Below, in pieces: positions 38,068 through 42,830 of a stretch of DNA of 42,830 nt. A program made the position numbers and the translations under genes. The notes below the pieces were generated by a model. The model saw only the letters and a list, made by a program, of their open reading frames with translations. It ran no database searches and was not told where the DNA came from. Location of the stretch: positions 1 to 42,830 of IMG/VR virus record IMGVR_UViG_3300032265_003138; one strand, written 5' to 3'. The stretch is from a virus. Position 1 is the first letter of the stretch; each line of letters begins with the position of its first letter.

Positions 38068-38564
38068 GGAACGGCGCCGATCTTGGTCAAAAACCGCTTG
38101 GCTGCGACCGCGACAGGTTCCGCCTTGGTTGGGCCATCATCGGTCGGTTTGGTCACGGCATCGCGGGCTATATGCTCGATAAGCCCCAGCGCGGAAAGCT
38201 CGGCGGCAATCTGGCGTTGTGTGGCTGGCGTCGCATCGTTCATCTTGGCGGTGCCGGCCGCAATTGCGCGCTGCCCGAACCGGGCGCTGCGGCGAATGTG
38301 TTTTCGCACCGATGGCCCGACGACTGCGGCGACGGCCTCAGGCGCAAGGCGGCGGTAGCCGATGCCTCGCTCGGTCGCAAAAACTACGCCGCCGTCCTTC
38401 TGCGCTCTGCGAGCGGCGCTATAAAACAGGTGGCGATGTTCGCGGATATCACGGCCGATGATGCTGGTCAGCGTGGCGTGCAGAACGACTTCGCCGACCG
38501 GAACAGTAATAAGATGTTCGGCGATTCGCATCGCGTCGGGATGAACTTCGGTGATTATTGGCAT
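38064..38564 (-). CDS. Hypothetical winged-helix-like phage protein, 166 aa
   Basis: GGAGA precedes the start at 38564. Residues about 25-75 (VVLHATLTSIIGRDIREHRHLF, then a GGVVFATERGIGYRRL wing) look like a winged HTH that I recognise from uncharacterised phage proteins. The C-terminal half is basic and helical. It precedes the multi-HTH gene with a four-base overlap and may act with it. Confidence 0.55.
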   Translation of the reverse strand: MPIITEVHPDAMRIAEHLITVPVGEVVLHATLTSIIGRDIREHRHLFYSAARRAQKDGGVVFATERGIGYRRLAPEAVAAVVGPSVRKHIRRSARFGQRAIAAGTAKMNDATPATQRQIAAELSALGLIEHIARDAVTKPTDDGPTKAEPVAVAAKRFLTKIGAVP

Positions 38565-38647
38565 GCGGTGTCTCCTGTCATGAAGCGTTGCGTCGCGGCG
38601 CGCTGCGATGCGCTGCGTCGCAGCGCGGTGCGGCGTTGAAAACCATG
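38565..38647 (-). repeat. Spacer with CGC-type short repeats and leader of 38064 gene
   Basis: On the reverse strand this 83-base spacer has irregular repeats with CGCAGCGC/CGCAACGC units followed by CAGGAGACA and the start codon. The same ACGCAAC and CAGGAGACA elements precede the gene starting at 39241. This suggests that the two leaders are related by duplication or common regulation. Confidence 0.5.
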
Positions 38648-39241
38648 TCAGGCGGCCAGCGCCCGATTGTCTTGCCAGACCAGCTTCTCAATCTGAAACC
38701 GGCCATTCGTGCCGCCATTCTCAGGGCGAAAACGGCCGAAACCGATAAACATGCCGGCGATCTGGACCATTTCGTGGAACACGTCTTGCGTGATGATCGG
38801 ATCGAGAATGTAGACGTCGAACGTGGCCGACCATTGGGGCATGATCGGGAAGCGGCGCGTCACGCGCTTGCCGCTGCCCCGCACGCCATCGGCGTTGGCG
38901 CTGATGGTCACAGCGGCCACGTCTGCCGGGTTGATATTCAGCGTGGGGTCTTCCAGCAGCGCGATGCCGGCCTTGAACTTCGCGGTCCATGTCGCCTTGC
39001 CCTGGCCTGGAATTTGCCGCTTGCTGTATTTGGCCGCAGCGGCGATCGACTGCTGAATGCCATGGGCCGGCATAATGACGGTCGGCACGCCATCGCGGAT
39101 GGCGGTGTTCAGCTTGCTGCGCCAGGTGCGCGCGTCGTAGTCCTCATGTGTTTCGCCGGGCAATTTCGGCTCGTCGTGCTGGCGAGATTGCGAATAGGGG
39201 CTGATGCCGGTCAGCGTAAGTGTGGCGATGGATGTTCGCAT
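38648..39241 (-). CDS. Unrecognised conserved-looking phage protein, 197 aa
   Basis: CAGGAGACA lies before the start at 39241. Notable blocks: TLTGISPYSQSRQHDEPKLPGE at the N-terminus (in parts), VIMPAHGIQQSIAAAAKYSKRQIPG, GKATWTAKFKAGIALLED, and a C-terminal GRFRPENGGTNGRFQIEKL. The pattern is that of a single globular alpha-beta protein. I recognise similar sequences in other phages but not a function. It is the largest gene of the left operon without an HTH and could be a recombination or DNA-binding protein. Confidence 0.55.
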   Translation of the reverse strand: MRTSIATLTLTGISPYSQSRQHDEPKLPGETHEDYDARTWRSKLNTAIRDGVPTVIMPAHGIQQSIAAAAKYSKRQIPGQGKATWTAKFKAGIALLEDPTLNINPADVAAVTISANADGVRGSGKRVTRRFPIMPQWSATFDVYILDPIITQDVFHEMVQIAGMFIGFGRFRPENGGTNGRFQIEKLVWQDNRALAA

Positions 39242-39350
39242 GTAATGTCTCCTGTTGCGTTAAGGTGCGTTGCGTTGCGGTGCGCGGCGTAGCGTAGCGC
39301 CGCGGCGCGTGGCGAAGCGTAGCGGAGCGCGGCGCGTGGCGAGGTTCGGA
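39242..39350 (-). repeat. Spacer of CGCAA/CGCTA short repeats upstream of 38648 gene
   Basis: The reverse strand here is a run of five- to seven-base units built on CGCAA, CGCTA and CGCGC, ending in TTAACGCAACAGGAGACA before the start codon. It is low in complexity and unlike coding DNA. Together with the 38565-38647 spacer it looks like a recombination-prone or expanded repeat leader. Confidence 0.55.
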
Positions 39351-39351
39351 G

Positions 39352-39399
39352 CATTGCTCCCCATGCCAGCCCTTTGCTTGGCTGGCGTGGGGAACAATG
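39352..39399. terminator. Long hairpin inside the left operon
   Basis: CATTG 39352-39356 pairs with CAATG 39395-39399, and after a two-base mismatch CCCCATGCCAGCC (39359-39371) pairs with GGCTGGCGTGGGG (39380-39392, one G-T), loop CTTTGCTT. It lies between the 39445 and 38648 genes. There is no T tract in the leftward direction, so it may be an attenuator, RNA-processing signal or antiterminated terminator. Confidence 0.5.
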
Positions 39400-39444
39400 A
39401 TTCGCGGCCTGTTTCACGGATCGCGCGCCCCGGCGCAGGCTCAC

Positions 39445-39714
39445 TCACGGCGCCAGCCCCTGTCCCGGCGCCCGCGCCGCGCCACCGGCAAACAGCGGGG
39501 CCTTGTCGCGTAGGTGCGCTGCCGCTTCCAGAAACAGTTGCGCTTCCCAGCTGCACAGATTCCCCGCGGCGGTATCGCCGGCGATCGTCAATGCATCCGC
39601 CACCAGCAGCACCACATCGCTGCCCATGCGGGACCCTTCTGCCAGGCGCAGGGTCTTGGCCAGAACGTCTTCCAGGTTCTGCGCCAAACCCTCGCACGTC
39701 ACCGGCGCGCTCAT
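39445..39714 (-). CDS. Hypothetical left-operon protein, 89 aa
   Basis: Starts with ATGA overlap on the upstream gene. It is helical (NLEDVLAKTLRLAE and NLCSWEAQLFLEAAAHL), with a Gly/Ala/Pro tail. The helical pattern and size resemble small phage regulators, but no domain can be named. Followed by the long hairpin and repeat spacer. Confidence 0.5.
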   Translation of the reverse strand: MSAPVTCEGLAQNLEDVLAKTLRLAEGSRMGSDVVLLVADALTIAGDTAAGNLCSWEAQLFLEAAAHLRDKAPLFAGGAARAPGQGLAP

Positions 39715-40010
39715 GCCCGCGCCCCCTGCATCGCCGCTTTCAGCCGGCGCGCTTCCATCCAGCAGCGCCAGGCCAGATCGCCCTCGAAATCCAGCAGCGC
39801 CGCCCAGGCCATGGCCCGCCAGCAGGCGTGCACCCGTAGGGCATCGGCGCGCTGCGCCAGCGGGCTGCCGGGCAGGGCCACCCTGGCGGCGGCTTCAAAA
39901 GACGCCGCCGCGCCATCCCACCGTTCCTTGTATGCGCGGATCACGCAGGCCCGGCGCTGCCCGGCCAGATCGGCGCTGCGAAACGGCGCCAAGCGATCTG
40001 TGGTCAACAT
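39711..40010 (-). CDS. Hypothetical left-operon protein, 99 aa
   Basis: The start overlaps the upstream stop (TGATG at 40012-40008). It is helical with conserved-looking Trp residues: CVIRAYKERWDGAAASFEAAARVAL and HACWRAMAWAALLDFEGDLAWRCWMEA (in segments), possibly a short TPR-like pair. Function unknown. It lies in an overlapping chain of three small genes immediately behind the left promoter, where lambda carries N. Confidence 0.5.
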   Translation of the reverse strand: MLTTDRLAPFRSADLAGQRRACVIRAYKERWDGAAASFEAAARVALPGSPLAQRADALRVHACWRAMAWAALLDFEGDLAWRCWMEARRLKAAMQGARA

Positions 40011-40291
40011 CAGCGGGCACCCCGCATCGGGGTCTGCGCGGTTCGCAGCATCTGGACGCCCCAGGCATCGAGCGGGATGGCGCCAGCCATGCCGCAGTCG
40101 ATCCAGCCAGCCAGCAGCTGGCCTTGCCGCGTGGCGCTGGGGCTGGCCGGGAACAACCCGGGCAGGCCAAACAGCCGCGCCGCCAGCAGGCCCTGGCGAA
40201 ACGCCATCAGCCGGTCGTAGTCGTTTGTCTGGGTGGTGTTACCGAATGGGTGGGCGGCGGCGCCGGGCGCCGGGGGTACCATCTGGTCCAT
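40010..40291 (-). CDS. First left-operon protein, 93 aa
   Basis: AAAGGA lies seven bases before the start at 40291, and the candidate promoter starts transcription near 40313, so the leader is short. The N-terminus is Pro/Ala-rich; the rest is helical with GLLAARLFGLPGLFPA. No motif is recognised. Being first in the leftward early operon, it could be an immediate-early regulator, but its sequence does not resemble lambda N. Confidence 0.5.
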   Translation of the reverse strand: MDQMVPPAPGAAAHPFGNTTQTNDYDRLMAFRQGLLAARLFGLPGLFPASPSATRQGQLLAGWIDCGMAGAIPLDAWGVQMLRTAQTPMRGAR

Positions 40292-40316
40292 CGCGGGTTC
40301 CTTTGTGAGTGACCCC

Positions 40317-40349
40317 GCGAACTTGCTTCACACGCAAGATGCCCGTCAA
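40317..40349 (-). promoter_or_regulatory. Left early promoter with operator (PL-like)
   Basis: On the reverse strand TTGACG (40349-40344), 17 bases, GCAAGT (40326-40321). This is exactly the layout of the rightward promoter at 40815. A candidate operator, AAGCAAGTTCGC (40328-40317 reverse), covers the -10 and matches the operator consensus GTGMAAGTTSAC in most positions. It lies downstream of the repressor gene, as OL does in lambda. Confidence 0.55.
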
Positions 40350-40373
40350 GAGCAAAATTGCATTACGCGCAAG

Positions 40374-40757
40374 TTATTTGTCGGCCTTGCTCCGCATCGC
40401 TTTTGCCGCGGCCAAAACCTTGGTCCATGTCTCTGGACCTAGACGATCAATCTCCGCCAGCGTCTCTTCGATCGTCGGACCCAGCCCATCGGAAGGTGGC
40501 GGCCGTAGCAAATCGCCTTCATGCGCCTGCAATAGGACGGCAATCTGCCTTAGATGCCCAACGCTCATCAATGCTTCCCCTGCCAAATAGCGGGAAATCA
40601 TACCTTCGCTGACGTTCAGCGCAAACGCCAAATCCTTTTGCCGAAGGTTTTTGTACCTAAGCCATTCGGAAATATGGCCTAATGCTTTGATTTGATTGGA
40701 CAGCAAAGCCGCTCGCTTTTCCGGTCCGTCAGGCAGGGTGTTTGGGTCATCAGTCAT
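40374..40757 (-). CDS. XRE-family phage repressor (CI-like)
   Basis: 127 residues. The HTH spans about 35-80 (WLRYKNLRQKDLAFALNVSEGMISRYLAGEAL in parts), followed by a short helical C-terminus. There is no LexA-like protease domain, so SOS self-cleavage is not expected. No clear ribosome site precedes the ATG at 40757. It lies between leftward and rightward promoters that share operators, which makes it the probable lysogeny repressor. Confidence 0.75.
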   Translation of the reverse strand: MTDDPNTLPDGPEKRAALLSNQIKALGHISEWLRYKNLRQKDLAFALNVSEGMISRYLAGEALMSVGHLRQIAVLLQAHEGDLLRPPPSDGLGPTIEETLAEIDRLGPETWTKVLAAAKAMRSKADK

Positions 40758-40814
40758 AAGGGCACGTTCGCGACTCCGAAAGGTTGAGGCGATGCACTGG
40801 CCCGCAATTCTTGC

Positions 40815-40847
40815 TTGACGTGAAAGTTGACTGTGGTGCAAGTTCAC
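40815..40847 (+). promoter_or_regulatory. Right early promoter with two operators (PR-like)
   Basis: TTGACG (40815-40820), 17 bases, GCAAGT (40838-40843); GCAAGTTC resembles the alphaproteobacterial -10 GCTANAWC. Two 12-base sites, GTGAAAGTTGAC (40820-40831) and GTGCAAGTTCAC (40836-40847), 16 bases apart, fit one near-palindromic consensus and cover the spacer and -10. The start point would fall at 40849-40851, on or next to the Cro-like ATG, so the mRNA is probably leaderless. Confidence 0.6.
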
Positions 40848-40850
40848 CGC

Positions 40851-41084
40851 ATGAAGCTCCTCTCGTACCTCCGCGAAACCAACCTGAAGCAGGCGGACTT
40901 CGCCAGCCGGGTCGGTGTGACAGAGGCGGCCGTTTCGCGCTGGTGCAACGGCAAGGGGCGGCCTTCTTGGGATGTGCTGGCGCGCATTGCCTCAGTCTCC
41001 GGAGGCGCGGTGACCGCCGCCGATTTCATGCCGGACGCGCCGGCCGGTCAGGCTGCGGCCGTCGCTGTCCCGGCGGGGGAATAG
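40851..41084 (+). CDS. Cro-like HTH regulator
   Basis: 77 residues. MKLLSYLRETNLKQADFASR followed by VGVTEAAVSRWCNGKGRPSW is a Cro/YdaS-type HTH (about 10-45). The C-terminal 20 residues are an Ala/Pro tail. There is no ribosome binding site; with a transcript starting at or beside the ATG it should be translated as leaderless mRNA. It presumably competes with the divergent repressor for the shared operators. Confidence 0.75.
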   Translation: MKLLSYLRETNLKQADFASRVGVTEAAVSRWCNGKGRPSWDVLARIASVSGGAVTAADFMPDAPAGQAAAVAVPAGE

Positions 41085-41090
41085 CCGGCC

Positions 41091-41312
41091 ATGGCTTTAT
41101 CGCGCCCGCTCTATCGCGTCGAAGCGCACGATCAGCCGGCACACCTTGTCCTGGGCGATGATGCCCAACGGTTTAGCGCGTTTCGCCGGGCCGGAAATGC
41201 CGCCCGGCCGCGCGGCCAGCGGGCCAGCGTTCCGTCGCATTGGTCGGGTCCTGTCATCGGGGCTGGCCTTTGTTTCGTTTACCGCAACACCATGCCGGAA
41301 GCCGCGCAATGA
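41091..41312 (+). CDS. Hypothetical early protein, 73 aa
   Basis: ATG 41091 is six bases after the Cro-like stop and the stop overlaps the next ATG (ATGA at 41309). That coupling is the main evidence. The sequence is unlike a familiar family (YRVEAHDQPAHLVLGDDAQRF) and codon bias is moderate. An opposite-strand frame (41309-41097) also has good codon bias, so strand is not certain. Function unknown. Confidence 0.4.
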   Translation: MALSRPLYRVEAHDQPAHLVLGDDAQRFSAFRRAGNAARPRGQRASVPSHWSGPVIGAGLCFVYRNTMPEAAQ

Positions 41313-41569
41313 ACGCCAGCGCCCAAGCTACGCATCAATGCGTACTGACAGCTTTTAGTGAGGCCCTTCAAACCCTGGGCCCGCGCCACCTTGCCAAGCG
41401 CGTCGCGGCGCTGGCTGGCGTCTCACATCGTACGGCGGAACGCTGGGTGTGCGGCCGCGCGCTGCCGGATGCCGAAAGCCTGCTGTTGATGCTGGCCCGG
41501 GACCGCGCTTTTCGGGAAGGCGCAATGGCGGATTTGGAAGCCCTGGTGGCCCGGATGGATGCGCGCTGA
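41309..41569 (+). CDS. Small HTH protein, 86 aa
   Basis: The HTH is at about 27-55: HLAKRVAALAGVSHRTAERW followed by GRALPDAESLLLMLARD. The N-terminal helix (CVLTAFSEALQTLG) may form the dimer. It follows the Cro-like gene in the same operon, the place where lambda-type phages keep a second regulator such as cII, but the sequence does not allow that name. TGATG overlap with the next gene. Confidence 0.6.
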   Translation: MNASAQATHQCVLTAFSEALQTLGPRHLAKRVAALAGVSHRTAERWVCGRALPDAESLLLMLARDRAFREGAMADLEALVARMDAR

Positions 41570-41730
41570 TGTGGCACCTGCTGCTGGCCAAGGCCGCCTA
41601 TGCGCTGATCAACTATCTGGGCCGGTCCGCCCGCTGGCGTGTTTCCGCGGCGGAAAGCCTCGAAGGCTTTGCTGTGCGGCACTGGGTCATCTGGCACAGC
41701 CAGATAGCGGCCAGGCGGGGGCGCGGCTGA
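41569..41730 (+). CDS. Small hypothetical protein, 53 aa
   Basis: TGATG overlaps at both ends. It begins MWHLLLAKAAYALINYLGRS (hydrophobic, possible membrane or amphipathic helix) and ends in a basic ARRGRG tail, with a VRHWVIWHSQIA middle. No family recognised. One of a series of tiny early proteins between the regulators and primase. Confidence 0.45.
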   Translation: MWHLLLAKAAYALINYLGRSARWRVSAAESLEGFAVRHWVIWHSQIAARRGRG

Positions 41731-41825
41731 TGTGGCAACATCTGCTGCTGATCATCGGCCTTTCCATGCTGGTCGGCTTCGGCTTTCGCATCGGGTGGGC
41801 CGCGGCAGAAAGGCTTGCTCGATGA
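41730..41825 (+). CDS. 31-residue membrane peptide
   Basis: Begins MWQHLLLIIGLSMLVGFGF and ends RIGWAAAERLAR, a single hydrophobic helix with a basic C-terminal flank. Joined by TGATG and ATGA overlaps to its neighbours. Together with the 27-residue peptide at 743 it makes two predicted single-pass peptides in the early operon. Possible superinfection or host-membrane function, not supported by motif. Confidence 0.5.
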   Translation: MWQHLLLIIGLSMLVGFGFRIGWAAAERLAR

Positions 41826-42040
41826 GCGATCCGGCCGGCGTGCCCCTGTTGCTGAACCTTCGGATGAAGGGCCCTGACGGCGCTTCGCAGGCCGTGGCCC
41901 ATGCCCGCGCCAGCGTGCTTCGCATCGATGCCGGCGTGGTGCTGCGCGTGCTGGGTCCGCACGGCGAAGTCGATGTCGTGATGAACCTGCAGGCGGCCGA
42001 AGAGCTTGGCCTCCGCATCAGCGTTGCGGCAGTCCGGTGA
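41822..42040 (+). CDS. Hypothetical early protein, 72 aa
   Basis: ATG 41822 overlaps the previous stop by ATGA. A beta-alpha pattern is seen (PLLLNLRMKG, VLRIDAGVVLRVLGPHGEVDVVMNL, then AAEELGLRISV), with alternating hydrophobic residues as in small phage regulators or inhibitors. No family recognised. The end overlaps a weak GTG frame. Confidence 0.5.
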   Translation: MSDPAGVPLLLNLRMKGPDGASQAVAHARASVLRIDAGVVLRVLGPHGEVDVVMNLQAAEELGLRISVAAVR

Positions 42041-42222
42041 AAGCCGCTTGCCCCCCCTTTGGCCGCGCCGCTGGCGTGGCCTTGCAGCTCGGCGCCGGTG
42101 GCGCGCGGGCCGGCGCGCCGCGGGCCGGATATCCGGCGGTGATCTGGCGTTCCTCCCAAACTTACCTCGCCGGGGCTCGAACCTCGGCCGGGCCTTTTGG
42201 GAAGGCGTTGCCATGCGGGTGA
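42037..42222 (+). CDS. Possible 61-residue protein before primase
   Basis: GTG 42037 overlaps the previous stop (GTGA), and the frame ends 10 bases inside the primase start, consistent with operon coupling. The product is Gly/Ala-rich and low in complexity and has no recognisable pattern, so it may be chance. The alternative is a 172-base non-coding leader before primase. Confidence 0.3.
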   Translation: MKAACPPFGRAAGVALQLGAGGARAGAPRAGYPAVIWRSSQTYLAGARTSAGPFGKALPCG

Positions 42223-42830
42223 AGATCCCGGATCAGGTGCTGGAAGACATTCGCGCCCGGCTGCCGATCGAAGCGGTCATCGGCCGCGCGGTGCGGCTGG
42301 AAGCGCGCGGCACCTGGCGCAAGGGGCTTTGCCCGTTCCACACGGAAACGCGCCCCAGCTTCGCCGTGCGGCCGGCCAGCCGGTCGTTTCATTGTTTCGG
42401 TTGCGGCGCCCATGGCGATGTCATTGGCTTCGTCCAGCGCGTCGAAGGAATCAGTTTCCCGGAAGCTGCCCGCCGTTGCGCCACTGAGGCGGGGCTGGCG
42501 GTGGATTGGGCCGCCGCCGCCCCGGCGCCCTGGGTGGCGCGTCCGCGCCCCGTTGCGGCCCTGGTGTCCGATGATGGGGCCGAAGACCGCACCGCCATCG
42601 CCGGCCGGCTGTGGCGGGCGGCGGTGCCGATCCTGCCGGGCTCGCCCCAGGCGCTGTATCTGGCCGGCCGTGGCCTGTGGCCGTTGCCGCCGGCGTGCCA
42701 TGCCGTGCTGCGCGCCACCACGGCGCGCCACGTCCAGGCTGATGCCACGCCGCACCCGGTGCTGATCGCCCGCATCGATGGCCCGGATGGCTCGCTTCGA
42801 GGCGTTCATCGCACCTGGCTGGGGCAGGCC
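42213..42830 (+). CDS. DNA primase, N-terminal part (CHC2 zinc finger)
   Basis: The 5' part of the primase that continues at position 1 of the window. It starts MRVKIPDQVLEDIRARLPIE and holds a CHC2 zinc finger: Cys40, His43, Cys61 and Cys64 (CPFHTETRPSF, FHCFGCGAHGDVIGF). This domain recognises the priming template. After the first 165 residues the frame enters the terminal redundancy and continues to the Toprim domain on the left. Total protein 348 residues. Confidence 0.9.
   Translation, partial: MRVKIPDQVLEDIRARLPIEAVIGRAVRLEARGTWRKGLCPFHTETRPSFAVRPASRSFHCFGCGAHGDVIGFVQRVEGISFPEAARRCATEAGLAVDWAAAAPAPWVARPRPVAALVSDDGAEDRTAIAGRLWRAAVPILPGSPQALYLAGRGLWPLPPACHAVLRATTARHVQADATPHPVLIARIDGPDGSLRGVHRTWLGQA
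42708..42830. repeat. Terminal redundancy, right copy
   Basis: Identical to bases 1-123. Removing one copy gives a circle of 42,707 bases with an uninterrupted primase gene. Confidence 0.95.

Noticed and set aside
39445-40312. Rightward open frames opposite the small left-operon genes
   Set aside because: They are Arg/Pro/Ser-rich without starts or ribosome sites. The leftward frames form an overlapping chain behind a good promoter.
41097-41309. Leftward 70-residue frame as the real gene instead of the rightward one at 41091
   Set aside because: Its codon bias is good, but it would be an isolated leftward gene inside a rightward operon with overlap-coupled starts on both sides. Kept as an alternative, not annotated.
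42115-42190. T-arm-like sequence on the reverse strand (GGTTCGAGCCCC) suggesting a tRNA before primase
   Set aside because: No matching acceptor, D or anticodon arm lies in the required positions, and the T stem has an A-C mismatch. Chance similarity or a remnant.
41720-42214. Reverse-strand frames at the early operon end
   Set aside because: They run against an uninterrupted chain of ATGA-coupled rightward genes and lack recognisable domains.

Overview
The window is a complete circular-mapping temperate phage genome of about 42.7 kb. The first 123 bases recur exactly as the last 123, and one primase gene reads in frame across the join, so the ends are an arbitrary cut in a circular or circularly permuted molecule. 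There is no host DNA. The sequence is strongly GC-rich, packed and full of ATGA/TGATG/GTGA stop-start overlaps. Three candidate promoters resemble the housekeeping promoter of alphaproteobacteria (TTGACG plus a GCTANAWC-like -10), so I infer an alphaproteobacterial host. The virion should be a myovirus: the head module is lambda-like (Nu1/A terminase, gpW, gpB portal, S49 protease, gpD, gpE, FII), while the tail is Mu-like and contractile (sheath, tube, E/E' chaperone, tape measure, gpN, gpP, gp45, gp46, gp47, gp48).

Layout. Immunity region (40.3-40.85 kb): a leftward repressor gene lies between two promoters, each TTGACG-N17-GCAAGT with a related operator over the -10; the rightward one drives a Cro-like gene that looks leaderless. 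Rightward early operon (40.85 kb, across the join, to 3.5 kb): Cro-like protein, a second HTH protein, several very small proteins, a CHC2/Toprim primase, and a large P-loop ATPase of helicase type. At 3.54-3.74 kb is the most striking non-coding element: a roughly 197-bp concentric dyad with mirrored triplets of GTTTG/CAAAC boxes at 11-bp pitch, a candidate replication origin and/or master operator. It contains a good promoter for the next gene, a NusG/RfaH-like antiterminator (3.78-4.42 kb), which heads the whole late operon.

Late operon (3.78-32.97 kb, all rightward): a minor tail protein Z-like protein, terminase, portal, an inserted fibre-like protein, protease, scaffold-like protein, decoration protein, capsid, joining proteins, Mu-type tail and baseplate, two polyglycine fibres with accessory proteins, an alanine-rich repeat protein, then lysis: an XhlA-like protein, a tiny membrane protein, and one polypeptide fusing a 3TM holin to a GH19-type endolysin. 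A metallophosphoesterase with an N-terminal HTH and two small proteins end the operon. A GC-rich hairpin at 33.03 kb separates it from a leftward cluster ending in two tRNA-Arg genes (CCU and UCU).

Lysogeny and leftward early region (33.1-40.3 kb): a lone rightward gene for a serine-recombinase-like protein without the catalytic serine, a tyrosine integrase, an AlpA/Xis-like protein overlapping it, a DUF4326-like protein, three proteins with DNA-binding character, an unrecognised 197-aa protein, and three small unknown proteins next to the left promoter. Repeat-rich spacers and a long hairpin lie inside this operon. No stretch longer than 300 bases lacks a gene.
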